This document shows, piece by piece, positions 53,301 to 61,971 of a stretch of DNA of 64,000 bases. The translations under genes and the position numbers were made by a program. Each line of letters begins with the position of its first letter. Within the stretch, counting starts at the first letter, position 1. This DNA comes from Yaniella sp. (GTDB lineage: Bacteria; Actinomycetota; Actinomycetes; Actinomycetales; Micrococcaceae). The stretch lies in assembly GCF_030453185.1 (NCBI RefSeq), contig NZ_JAKDKW010000001.1:62001-126000 (forward strand), read 5' to 3'. Below the pieces are notes generated by a model. That model made no database searches and was not told the DNA's origin. It saw nothing but the letters and a program-made list of their open reading frames with translations.

Positions 53301-56300
53301 TGCTTGGTGCACCATGTCTGCGTCAAACCTGCAAGGGATTCCAAGAACGCGGCATTTTTGACCCGAAAAATTATTATCGCCAGTTGTATGCCTCAACCGA
53401 CGGCAAACGCGTGGTCGCCAAGGAACATACGTCGGTCTTGAAGGATAAAGACCGGCTTGCATATGAGGATGGTTTCAAGAAGACGTTGCAGGATCCGGGC
53501 GACCCCAACGTGCTGGTTGCCACGCCCACCCTGGAAATGGGCATCGACATTGGTGACCTCTCCTGTGTCATGCTGGCCTCCCTCCCAACATCTGTTGCCA
53601 GCTATGTGCAACGTGTGGGCCGTGCAGGTCGCCTGACCGGGAATGCCTTGGTTGTTGCGTTTGTCCAAGGCAGGGGAGCGCACCTGCCGAAGCTCAACGA
53701 TCCACTGTCTGTTATTGATGGTGAAGTTCGTCCACCCAAGACGTATCTGGACGCTGAAGAGATTCTGATGCGTCAGTTTATGGCATTTCTTGGCGATAAA
53801 CTTGCCCGAGATCCTGAGGCAGCACACCCGCGGCAGGCCAAAGAGGTCATGCAATCGGTCAAACCGAATAGCTATTTCGGGCAGCTTATCGCGTTGGCTC
53901 AGTCTGATGACCGTGCACTGGTTGATGAGTTCCTGCACGCTTTTGGCAGTCTTGTCTCGGAGTCCAGCCAGCAACGGCTCTATGCCTGGGTGCAACATGA
54001 GATGGCAGGTGTACTGGAACATGCAACGGTTGAGTGGCAACAACTCGGTGAAGCGTTACGGCACCGCATCCGTGATGTCCAAGACGCCCTTGAGGACCTG
54101 ACGCAAGATTTCCACCAGGCCCAACACGATTTCGGCCACGACGAGAAACATCCGAAGTTGAAAGAGGCGGAACGTGACGTCAACTCCGCTACCGCCCAGC
54201 TCAAACGGCTTCGGGCGGAAGAAAATGAATTGAACACCGGCTGGTGGATTGCACAGCTGGAACGACATGGCATCTACCCGAATTACACGTTGATCGGTGA
54301 GCCAGTCGTCCTCAACGTCGGTGTTTCGTGGCGAGATGAAGACACGCAAGAATTTGAAACCGAGACCTATGAATTAGAACGTATGGCTGACGTTGCAATC
54401 CGTGAGCTTGCCCCAGGCGCCACGTTCTATGCCTATGGGATGGAAATCGACATCGATGCTGTCGACCTCGGCCCGCAAAACCGGAACTTGCAATACTGGC
54501 AGATCTGTCCAGGATGCGGCTGGATTAATGCCATTGAGCATACCGGTACAGAGCGTGGTTATAGTGGTCTGGTTTCCAGCTGTGCTCGCTGTGATTCCAA
54601 CGCTATCCATGACCAGGGGCAGATTTATACGACACTGGAACTGAGCCGGGTCAGTGCTGAAGTGCGCCGCGACGAAGCGTCCATCAGTGATAACCGGGAT
54701 AGCCGCCGAAGAACACGATTCACCGTGGTTCCGGTCAATGATGTTGAACCCAATGGTGTCGACACTCGTTGGTTCGTGGCTGAAAATGGTTTCGGTGTCG
54801 AATATCTTCGTCAAACCACGGTCACCAACCTCAACTTTGGCCTTACTTCGCGGCGATCTACCGTGCGTGATATTGCAGGACAACGCATTGCCAACGCACC
54901 ACTGTTTACGATTTGTGCCTATTGTGGTCAGCTACGTCGGTCGGAACAAGCCCATTCAAAATATGATCACCGCTTATGGTGCAGATATCGCAAGGCGGAT
55001 GAGGCACCCGAAGAAGATGTACTGTTAGCCCACCGGTTGCGGACTCAAGGCGTCAAGCTGCATCTACCGTTGCAGCCCGAATACGCTGATGATTATGTAG
55101 CACCCACGCTACTAGCCGCGGTGCAGCTGGGACTCGTGGAACACCTGGGCGGCGCCACCGGACAGGTCGCTGCGTTTGAGCTACTAGATCACGACACAAT
55201 GCACGCCATGACCCTGTTGATCCATGACAGGGTTCCTGGCGGAACCGGCTATCTGGCAGCGTTTAAAGAACCTCAGACCGTCTTCGAAGTGCTCAAAGCG
55301 GCCTGGGAAATCGTCAGTCAGTGTCCATGTCAGCAGGAGGAGCGGCGAGCATGTCACCGTTGTCTGCTGCCGTATGCGCCCTACAAAATGGAAGACCACG
55401 TAGCCCGTGTGACCGCAGAACGGCTCCTGACTGAACTTCTCGCAGTCCCGGATGGTGCCTCAGATGTTCAGAGCATGCCGTGGACCATCCAAAATGATCC
55501 GGTCGAACGCGACGCAGGGGAATCCATGCTGGAAGTGGAATTCCGGGACGCATTGAAACAGCGGTTGGATTCCCAAGGCGTCAAATGGGAATCGGTCCCC
55601 ACAGCGCGCGGTGAGGAATTGCGCTTCCGAATACCGGATAAGCGAACCTCGGGCAGATTGCATTCCTGGAGCCTCCGGCCGCAGGTCGATATCGAGGGGA
55701 CACGCCCGGATTTTAAGCTCATCTCTGGTGATGCGAATCTTCCAAGCCTGGCAATCTACACCGACGGATTCACCTACCACGCGACACCCGGTTATAACCG
55801 GGTCGGTGATGATGCCATGAAACGACACCGGTTGCGGATGCAAGGCGATGCGTTGCCCTGGGCGATCACATACCAAGACATAGAATTGTTCCTGGTCAAC
55901 CGTGAACATAGCAATACTGCCGTGCGGGCGAATGCTTGGTTGAACCAAAACACCGTCCAAGCGCTGCAACAGCAGCATGCGTTCCAAAAAGATATTGTGG
56001 AATCCATTCCGCGGGGCAACCTGGAGCTGCTGTGGCAGTGGATCCAAGACCCGGATATTAGCCAATGGCAACACACCGCAAACTTGGCCGGAGCATTGGC
56101 CTTGTCAGATTCCGCAGCGCAAGGCTCCATCGAACAAGAACACGCAAGCGAGTTTCAATTAACTGCTGAACAAGCCAATACGCATCTAAACACCGCACAG
56201 GGTGACTATCTCCACTGGATGCGGCAACTCGGTGCAGTCAATATGTTGGTCAGAGGCGACCTCAGAAACTCGCTAACTATGCGCAGCATACTGGTACTTC

Positions 56301-56770
56301 ATGATGGTTCAGATGCTATGCACACCTACGACTACAAACACGCCTGGCAGCAGTGGCTCACCTGGTCGAACATGTTGGCTTTCGTATCTGACCCCGGTTC
56401 CGTGCTGATCGCTACCCAATCCACGGCTCAGACTCTGTGGGAAGAGCTCTACGGCGCCTCCGATGTCCGAGTCACCGAGGCCCCGGGAATCGATGTGGCA
56501 CGGCCAGCTGTACCGGTGGGCTGGGAAATTGTCTTCGAAGAAGCCGAAGCCGATGAACATGCCTTTTTCCAAGAGCTAGCAGAGCACGGTTTACCGGTGC
56601 CCGAGATTGGCGATGAAATGGACGGTGTCATGCTGCAGGTTTCCTGGCCAGACCACAAGGTTGCGGTCGTCTACGATCCCGAAGACATCGAACCGGTCCA
56701 GTCCAAGGGTTGGACCGCTGTGGTAACGGACGACACCGCAGCAGTACTGGTAGCACTGGGGCAGGACTAG
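50321..56770 (+). CDS. Giant DEAD/DEAH-box helicase with zinc-ribbon and DUF1998/MrfA-like regions (DruE-like or DrmA-DrmB-like) and C-terminal PD-(D/E)XK-like module (putative defence component 3)
   Basis: 2149 aa; TTGTGSGKTEAFLHPILDHVL, LVLDEFHTYDGAQGTD, VATSATLGGG, VLVATPTLEMGIDIGDLSCVMLASLPTSVASYVQRVGRAGR, CPCQQEERRACHRCLLPYAP plus several CxxC ribbons. Confidence 0.87.
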   Translation: MVALLPTRQATDLVSGIQDYLTTTFALSDKPAQAAVREFLSDRDNGMFKGPYIRLRLPFQPAQDGWENFLGHHFGEFTPYGHQALAYERLSSFGRDGQRFRRPEPTLVTTGTGSGKTEAFLHPILDHVLRAKREGITGMKALILYPMNALANDQAARLAQLLTTDTRLSGIRAALYTGQKGKDRSRVTADSLITNPQAIQDHTPDILLTNYKMLDQLLLRHNDAPIWEASALSLQYLVLDEFHTYDGAQGTDVAMLLRRLGMTLKSYWPASSDGGADAVTAEDRQRPLGMITPVATSATLGGGDGGEEMLHFAETIFGEKFDEASLITESRMSFAQWQQLSPAGAGLPRGLEELSASISETNRVVEANPSEEEILDTILDALFEQPPEHEPHVMLDALRHHPLTEFLVVHTETARDITELTELLFPRLTGEKELVEAAEFVSHILALYSYVRVATGRLALTVETHLWIRELTRIDAKVDTSLEFRWGDDPVVETEELAQGEAPATYLPAVYCRHCGRYGWGAKLAPTQSELIIDPDEIRQASLTHEADFRVLLEGGAEADEAAREGRSYRSTKAIGLRYFHRQKQTLDTRPPEDDDPDLHRGLIIPVLALDGDEVVEQSQNDVCPACFTEDAIRFVGSAVSTLTSVAISTLFGDSDLDRAEKKALVFTDSVQDASHRAGFIQARSRTFTLRSQLRNGFADTGYATMTLAQLVNSVMNVPDVADERFHRFRLIPPDLVERKGFAEFWQERATGRDRSRAYTNVQRRLSFDAALELGLSARMGRTLELTGSVVAEADAGSDAKLAAIAQKAWDTTLHILPDTGVPSQEEFLHWARGFLVRMRLRGGIYHDWLRRYIESGGRRYWLWGGRPREQGMQAFPKGRPAPAFPVVGSTLPDSGLDPVASRRSWYNDWTHRTLEVGRDDASVLARKLFELLHEGGILMALKAEPGATAYALAPEQVMLAVPSAAGLRNGEHAVQCSVCGTMSFGTPLVVEQLLGAPCLRQTCKGFQERGIFDPKNYYRQLYASTDGKRVVAKEHTSVLKDKDRLAYEDGFKKTLQDPGDPNVLVATPTLEMGIDIGDLSCVMLASLPTSVASYVQRVGRAGRLTGNALVVAFVQGRGAHLPKLNDPLSVIDGEVRPPKTYLDAEEILMRQFMAFLGDKLARDPEAAHPRQAKEVMQSVKPNSYFGQLIALAQSDDRALVDEFLHAFGSLVSESSQQRLYAWVQHEMAGVLEHATVEWQQLGEALRHRIRDVQDALEDLTQDFHQAQHDFGHDEKHPKLKEAERDVNSATAQLKRLRAEENELNTGWWIAQLERHGIYPNYTLIGEPVVLNVGVSWRDEDTQEFETETYELERMADVAIRELAPGATFYAYGMEIDIDAVDLGPQNRNLQYWQICPGCGWINAIEHTGTERGYSGLVSSCARCDSNAIHDQGQIYTTLELSRVSAEVRRDEASISDNRDSRRRTRFTVVPVNDVEPNGVDTRWFVAENGFGVEYLRQTTVTNLNFGLTSRRSTVRDIAGQRIANAPLFTICAYCGQLRRSEQAHSKYDHRLWCRYRKADEAPEEDVLLAHRLRTQGVKLHLPLQPEYADDYVAPTLLAAVQLGLVEHLGGATGQVAAFELLDHDTMHAMTLLIHDRVPGGTGYLAAFKEPQTVFEVLKAAWEIVSQCPCQQEERRACHRCLLPYAPYKMEDHVARVTAERLLTELLAVPDGASDVQSMPWTIQNDPVERDAGESMLEVEFRDALKQRLDSQGVKWESVPTARGEELRFRIPDKRTSGRLHSWSLRPQVDIEGTRPDFKLISGDANLPSLAIYTDGFTYHATPGYNRVGDDAMKRHRLRMQGDALPWAITYQDIELFLVNREHSNTAVRANAWLNQNTVQALQQQHAFQKDIVESIPRGNLELLWQWIQDPDISQWQHTANLAGALALSDSAAQGSIEQEHASEFQLTAEQANTHLNTAQGDYLHWMRQLGAVNMLVRGDLRNSLTMRSILVLHDGSDAMHTYDYKHAWQQWLTWSNMLAFVSDPGSVLIATQSTAQTLWEELYGASDVRVTEAPGIDVARPAVPVGWEIVFEEAEADEHAFFQELAEHGLPVPEIGDEMDGVMLQVSWPDHKVAVVYDPEDIEPVQSKGWTAVVTDDTAAVLVALGQD

Positions 56771-56786
56771 AAGGAGCTCGATCACA

Positions 56787-59012
56787 ATGCCTATGGTGAC
56801 TATGGCAAATCACAAGAACAAACTGGATGGTTCGGTTCATCAAGCGGCCTATAAGTTCTTACACAAACTGCAGGCTGATGACACGACCCTGGGCCTGCAT
56901 ATTGAACCCATGGTGAACGCCCGTGATGACCGCGCCAGAACCGGTCGGGTGAATAAACAATGGCGAGCAGTGCTCTACAAGATCACCTCAGATATGGGAA
57001 ACCATTATGTCTATATGGGGACCTACCCGCACGATGAGGCTATTGAAATTGCCAGAAGCCACGTGTTGAAGATGAACCTGGCACTGGGCGTGCCGGAGTT
57101 CCAGAAAATCGTCGATGAAGATGTCCCCAAAATTCCTGCGACACCAAACACTCCCACGGCGGAGCAGTCGGCTGTCGCACCGGAAAACCCAGAACCGGTC
57201 GCTTCCGAACCTGACTGGGAGAACCATCTTGGGAAACACTGGACACAAGAGACCCTCGTCCAAGAAGCTGGTATTGCTTCCGAACGAGCTACCAAGGCAC
57301 TTGCCGCCACCACAATGTCCGAGCTGCATGCAGTCATAGACGACGCCCCCGAAGCTCAAGGCCTCGTCCTTCTGGGTCTTGCCAATGGGCGAGACTTTGA
57401 GGAGATCAAAGACGAACTAGGACTGGAACCGCTCGAGGCCGGCGATGAAGAAACTCAACTTGCAGAGTCTCTGCGCAAGGCATCGGTCGGCTTCGTCTAT
57501 GTTGGAGACAACCCCGATGAGCTTAAGGACGCTCTGGAATCGAAAAACTTTGATAGCTGGCGGGTGTTTCTCCACCCCGAACAGCGTCGCTTTGCCGAAC
57601 AAAACACCTCAGGCGCCTACCGGCTATCTGGGGGAGCAGGAACCGGGAAGACCGTGGTGTTGGTGCATCGCGCTCGCAATCTAGCGAAGAAATACCCGCA
57701 GGCACGCATTATCTTGTCGACCTTCACAAAGGTACTCGCGGAGTCTTTACAATCCCAATTGAAGAAACTTGATGCCTCGGTGCAACAAGTACAGCGCATT
57801 GGGACACCTGGTGTCGCTGTCCTGGGACTCGACCAAATAGCCGCCCAGGTTGTTGCTCAAACAGAACCAAAAGAGCTTACTGAAGCCACGCAAAAGGTTC
57901 TGGGACCAACAGCCAATTCCCTAGCAGGGCGAACGCTGAACGTCCACGAAGCCTTCGAAACTGCTGCACGAATTGCGCAACCAGATCTTGCCGAGGATCT
58001 GTGTCATCCTAGCTTCCTAGAACAAGAGTATGTTTCGGTTGTGCTGGCACACCGGATTGTCGATGAGACAGCATATGTCCGCGCCAACCGAAAGGGACGA
58101 GGTACAGCACTGGGGCGGAAGCAGCGTAAGGAATTATGGAAGGTGTTTCACCAGTTCCGGCGTGACCAGCAATTGAATAACCAAGTGACGTTTCCCGAAG
58201 TTGCCACGATTGCAGCCGCCATCTTAGAAGACCGTGCCACGCAGGGAGTCTCCTTGCCAGCTGACCATGTGCTGGTCGACGAAGGACAAGACCTGCACAG
58301 TGGCCACTGGGCCATGTTGCGAGCCATCGTCCCAGAGGGGCCGGACGATTTGTTTATCGCCGAGGACTCACATCAGCGAATCTACGGACAGAAAGTTCCG
58401 CTATCGCGCTTCGGCATCAATATCGTTGGTCGTGCACGCCGACTGCGGCTGAATTACCGCACAACGGCCGAAAACCTTGCGTTGGCGGTACGAGTGTTGG
58501 ACGGGGGAGACTACACCGATTTAGAAGATATACCGGAAGATGCATCTGGATATCAGTCCGTGCGCTCAGGCCCACGGCCTCATCTGGTTGCTGCTGGGTC
58601 GCTTCGTCAACAAATTGTGGAAGCTGCGAAGTTCATCCGCTCCTGGGTAGACGATGGTGTTGCCCCCGATGCCATCGGCGTGATGGTTCGCAGCGAACGC
58701 ATTAAAGACCAAGTGGAACGCGGCCTACGGGATGATGAAGCGTTGGCACCTAATACGGGTTCCGATTCAGCTGTACAAATCATCACCATGCACAGCGCCA
58801 AGGGCATGGAATTCGAACGTGCCATTATCATCGGGGCTGGTGCAGACCAGATACCAGCTGCTTGGCAACTTGCCGACCTGCCCGAGTCTGAACAGCACGA
58901 TATCGAACTTCGAGAACGGTCTCTGTTGTACGTGGCCGCAACCCGCGCACGTGATGAACTGGTGATCACTTGGGCTGGCGAGGTGTCTGGCTATCTCACG
59001 CGAGTTTCATAG
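56787..59012 (+). CDS. UvrD/Rep-family superfamily 1 helicase with N-terminal RelE/ParE-like domain (putative defence component 4)
   Basis: 741 aa; N-terminus LDGSVHQAAYKFLHKLQADDTTLGLHIEPMVNARDDRARTGRVNKQWRAVLYKI...YVYMGTYPHDEAIEIAR; helicase motifs LSGGAGTGKTVVLVHRA, VLVDEGQDL, LNYRTT, IITMHSAKGMEFERAIIIG, LLYVAATRARDELVITW. Confidence 0.87.
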   Translation: MPMVTMANHKNKLDGSVHQAAYKFLHKLQADDTTLGLHIEPMVNARDDRARTGRVNKQWRAVLYKITSDMGNHYVYMGTYPHDEAIEIARSHVLKMNLALGVPEFQKIVDEDVPKIPATPNTPTAEQSAVAPENPEPVASEPDWENHLGKHWTQETLVQEAGIASERATKALAATTMSELHAVIDDAPEAQGLVLLGLANGRDFEEIKDELGLEPLEAGDEETQLAESLRKASVGFVYVGDNPDELKDALESKNFDSWRVFLHPEQRRFAEQNTSGAYRLSGGAGTGKTVVLVHRARNLAKKYPQARIILSTFTKVLAESLQSQLKKLDASVQQVQRIGTPGVAVLGLDQIAAQVVAQTEPKELTEATQKVLGPTANSLAGRTLNVHEAFETAARIAQPDLAEDLCHPSFLEQEYVSVVLAHRIVDETAYVRANRKGRGTALGRKQRKELWKVFHQFRRDQQLNNQVTFPEVATIAAAILEDRATQGVSLPADHVLVDEGQDLHSGHWAMLRAIVPEGPDDLFIAEDSHQRIYGQKVPLSRFGINIVGRARRLRLNYRTTAENLALAVRVLDGGDYTDLEDIPEDASGYQSVRSGPRPHLVAAGSLRQQIVEAAKFIRSWVDDGVAPDAIGVMVRSERIKDQVERGLRDDEALAPNTGSDSAVQIITMHSAKGMEFERAIIIGAGADQIPAAWQLADLPESEQHDIELRERSLLYVAATRARDELVITWAGEVSGYLTRVS

Positions 59013-59041
59013 TGTCTTTACGAGGACATCCTCATCGTCAA

Positions 59042-59506
59042 TTAGCTAGACGAGCCGCCGCGGCGCGGAGCAGCTAGATCATCGGAATCAATGACCAGCG
59101 TGAACGGTCCGCTGTTCACCAAAGCAACGTCCATCATTGCTCCAAATTCGCCGGTGGAAACCTCAAGCCCCTGAGCTCGGACCTGTTCTACGAAATATTC
59201 ATACAGTGGCTCAGACTGTTCAGGGCGGGCAGCATTTGACCAGGATGGCCTACGGCCCTTTCGAACATCAGCGTTGAGCGTGAACTGCGAGACCACCATG
59301 ACAGGCGCATTCAGATCCACCGCAGATTGCTCGTCTCCAAGAATCCGCAAATTTACGATCTTATTGACCAGGGCATCGGCTTGTTCCTCGCCGTCGTGGA
59401 CGTGTACTCCCAATAAGATCATGAGACCTGGACGGGGGAGTTCACCCACCACTTTTTCATCGACGGTGACACTGGCTGAAGTTACGACTTGGATGACTGC
59501 ACGCAT
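59042..59506 (-). CDS. dtd: D-aminoacyl-tRNA deacylase
   Basis: 154 aa; MRAVIQVVTSASVTVDEKVVGEL, VVSQFTLNADVRKGRRPSW, GEFGAMMDVALVNSGPFTLVID. Confidence 0.95.
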   Translation of the reverse strand: MRAVIQVVTSASVTVDEKVVGELPRPGLMILLGVHVHDGEEQADALVNKIVNLRILGDEQSAVDLNAPVMVVSQFTLNADVRKGRRPSWSNAARPEQSEPLYEYFVEQVRAQGLEVSTGEFGAMMDVALVNSGPFTLVIDSDDLAAPRRGGSSS

Positions 59507-59562
59507 GGCTTCAAGTGTAGCTGTGGTGTTGCCCGGGTGGCCGAATCATTAGAGTAGGGGAT

Positions 59563-60975
59563 GTGCAAGATTTGTTCTCCTCGGCCCACGACGACAATGA
59601 TCGTCCAGATTCCTCAACCAACGTATCGGCTGCCGCTCCCTTAGCGGTGCGTATGCGTCCCAGAACCCTGGACGAGATTGTGGGCCAACAGCATTTGTTA
59701 ACCCCCGGTTCGCCGTTGCGAAAACTGACCGAAGCGAACGGCCCTGCCGGTGTGGGGCCCTCCTCGATCATGCTGTATGGGCCCCCGGGTACCGGTAAAA
59801 CGACCCTTGCCCATGTGATCTCCCAGGCACCGGATCGAAAGTTTGTACAGCTATCTGCGATATCTGCGGGTGTAAAAGACGTTCGACGCGTCATGGAACA
59901 AGCCCTCGACAATAGAGATCTCTACGGCCGTACCACCATCTTATTCTTGGACGAAATACACCGATTCAACAAAGCTCAGCAGGATGCGCTTTTGCCGGGA
60001 GTAGAGAATCGCTGGGTTGTGCTCGTGGCTGCAACCACTGAAAATCCGTCGTTCTCGGTCATATCTCCGCTCCTGTCCAGGTCGATCATGCTCACACTTG
60101 AACCGCTAACCGACGGCGATATCGGTGAGCTTATTGATCGGGCCTTATCCGATGAACGCGGACTCAATGCCACGGTGGAGCTCGAGCACGAGGCCCGAGA
60201 ATATTTGATTCGAATGGCTCAGGGGGATGCACGGCGAGCCCTGACGACTTTGGAAGCAGCTGCCGGTGTTGGATACGATCAGGCTGCGGGAGAACAGTCA
60301 CCAGTGGTGACCGTCGAACATGCTGCTCAAGCCATGGACCAAGCGGTATTGCGCTACGACAAAGATGGCGATCAGCATTACGACGTCATCTCAGCATTTA
60401 TCAAGTCGATCCGAGGATCCGATGTTGATGCGGCTTTGCATTACCTGGCGCGAATGATTCATGCCGGTGAGGACGCACGATATATTGCCCGACGCCTGAT
60501 TGTTCACGCATCGGAAGATATCGGAATGGCTGACCCTACGGCACTACAGTCTGCGGTCGCGGCAGCGCAAGCGGTCCAGCTCATTGGCATGCCGGAAGGG
60601 CGCATCCCTCTTGCCCAAGCGGTGGTCCATTTGGCGACTGCACCAAAATCGCCTGGAGCCTACGACGGTATTAACGCTGCACTAGCTGATGTCCAAGCAG
60701 GTCGGGCGGGAGTTGTGCCAAAACACCTACGCGATTCACATTACGCAGGGGCGAAGGCACTCGGGCACGGTGAGGGTTATAAATTCCCACACTCCTACCC
60801 GCATTCCATCGTGGCCCAACAGTATTTACCAGATGAACTTTTAGACCGGCAGTACTATCAGCCAACGACCAATGGTCACGAACACATGATTTCGGAACGC
60901 GTCGCCAGACTTCGTGCTGTATTGCGCAACGAACCTCCAGCACCGCAAACGCCCGATCAGACGAGTGACGATTAG
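59563..60975 (+). CDS. rarA: Replication-associated recombination protein A (MgsA/RarA AAA ATPase)
   Basis: 470 aa; [64 protein letters not shown]. Confidence 0.96.
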   Translation: MQDLFSSAHDDNDRPDSSTNVSAAAPLAVRMRPRTLDEIVGQQHLLTPGSPLRKLTEANGPAGVGPSSIMLYGPPGTGKTTLAHVISQAPDRKFVQLSAISAGVKDVRRVMEQALDNRDLYGRTTILFLDEIHRFNKAQQDALLPGVENRWVVLVAATTENPSFSVISPLLSRSIMLTLEPLTDGDIGELIDRALSDERGLNATVELEHEAREYLIRMAQGDARRALTTLEAAAGVGYDQAAGEQSPVVTVEHAAQAMDQAVLRYDKDGDQHYDVISAFIKSIRGSDVDAALHYLARMIHAGEDARYIARRLIVHASEDIGMADPTALQSAVAAAQAVQLIGMPEGRIPLAQAVVHLATAPKSPGAYDGINAALADVQAGRAGVVPKHLRDSHYAGAKALGHGEGYKFPHSYPHSIVAQQYLPDELLDRQYYQPTTNGHEHMISERVARLRAVLRNEPPAPQTPDQTSDD

Positions 60976-61194
60976 GTCGACAGGTCGGCTTCTGCTAAGC
61001 TATCCCTTTGTCTGGCACGTTTCTGCCCAGTTGTAGGAATGGTAGTTATGACGGTTGGCGGTATAACCCTCAGCTCTCTGGAAAACAGTGACATCAGAGG
61101 CCAGGATTCATCTACATCAATGGCTAGTCGGCTTTGTCGTGAAGATGATACAAAACCAATCGATACCGTATGACAAGAAAAGGAAGCCACAAAC

Positions 61195-61821
61195 ATGGCA
61201 AAAGGTCTACGTACCCGTCGCACAGTGCGCCACTCACGCGCACTCGGCATTGCGCTCACCCCTAAAGCTGAAAAGTACATGGAGCGCCGTCCTTACGGTC
61301 CAGGTCAGCACGGTCGTGCACGTCGTCGTGCCGATTCTGACTACTCGGTCCGTCTGAAAGAGAAACAGCGTCTCCGCGCTATTTACAACATTCGTGAAGC
61401 CCAGATGCTGCGCTACTTCAACGAAGCGCGTCGTCGCGCTGGTCTAGCCGGTGAAAATCTGGTTGAAATCCTAGAATCCCGTCTCGATGCCCTCGTGCTG
61501 CGTGCAGGCTTTGCCCGCACCATTGCTCAGGCACGCCAGATGGTTGTTCACCAGCACATCTTGGTTGATGGCAAGCGTGTGGATCGTCCATCCTTCTTGG
61601 TTTCCGAAGGCCAGCTGATCCACGTTGCTGAACGCAGCGAAACTATGGTTCCGTTCCAGATCGCTGCAACTGGTGCACACCAGGAAGTACTGCCAGATGT
61701 GCCAGGCTACCTCGATGTAGAAATCGACAAGCTTCGTGCAACCTTGGCTCGTGAGCCAAAACGCGCCGACATTCCTGTTTCGATCCAAGAAAACTTGGTC
61801 GTCGAGCACTACTCGCGCTAA
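61195..61821 (+). CDS. rpsD: 30S ribosomal protein S4
   Basis: 208 aa; YGPGQHGRARRRADSDYSVRLKEKQRLRAIYNIREAQMLRYFNEA, S4 RNA-binding domain LDALVLRAGFARTIAQARQMVVHQHILVDGKRVDRPS. Confidence 0.98.
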   Translation: MAKGLRTRRTVRHSRALGIALTPKAEKYMERRPYGPGQHGRARRRADSDYSVRLKEKQRLRAIYNIREAQMLRYFNEARRRAGLAGENLVEILESRLDALVLRAGFARTIAQARQMVVHQHILVDGKRVDRPSFLVSEGQLIHVAERSETMVPFQIAATGAHQEVLPDVPGYLDVEIDKLRATLAREPKRADIPVSIQENLVVEHYSR

Positions 61822-61971
61822 GCACACAGTTCTACACTTACATACCGGCTCGGTGGATCTTGCTTCGGCAAGGCCCCGGGCCGGTGGTGTCTTGATTCCT
61901 AAAGTATCGACTTCAATGGCCCATCCCAACTCTGGATTGGTAGAGTAAGTACGGTTACGAAACAGAAAGGG

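Noticed and set aside
42837-59012. BREX or type I restriction-modification interpretation of the methylase/helicase cluster
   Set aside because: No PglZ, BrxC/PglY ATPase or Lon-like gene for BREX, and no HsdS/HsdR architecture. The SNF2 + large methylase + DUF1998 helicase set fits DISARM/Druantia-related systems better.
56787-59012. Housekeeping UvrD/PcrA gene
   Set aside because: Chromosomal PcrA/UvrD1 lacks a RelE-like N-terminal domain. The 741-aa architecture and 16-nt spacing to the preceding gene link it to the cassette.
61088-61357. Small ORF upstream of and overlapping rpsD
   Set aside because: Its second half is an out-of-frame reading of rpsD and no family is recognisable. Treated as leader sequence.
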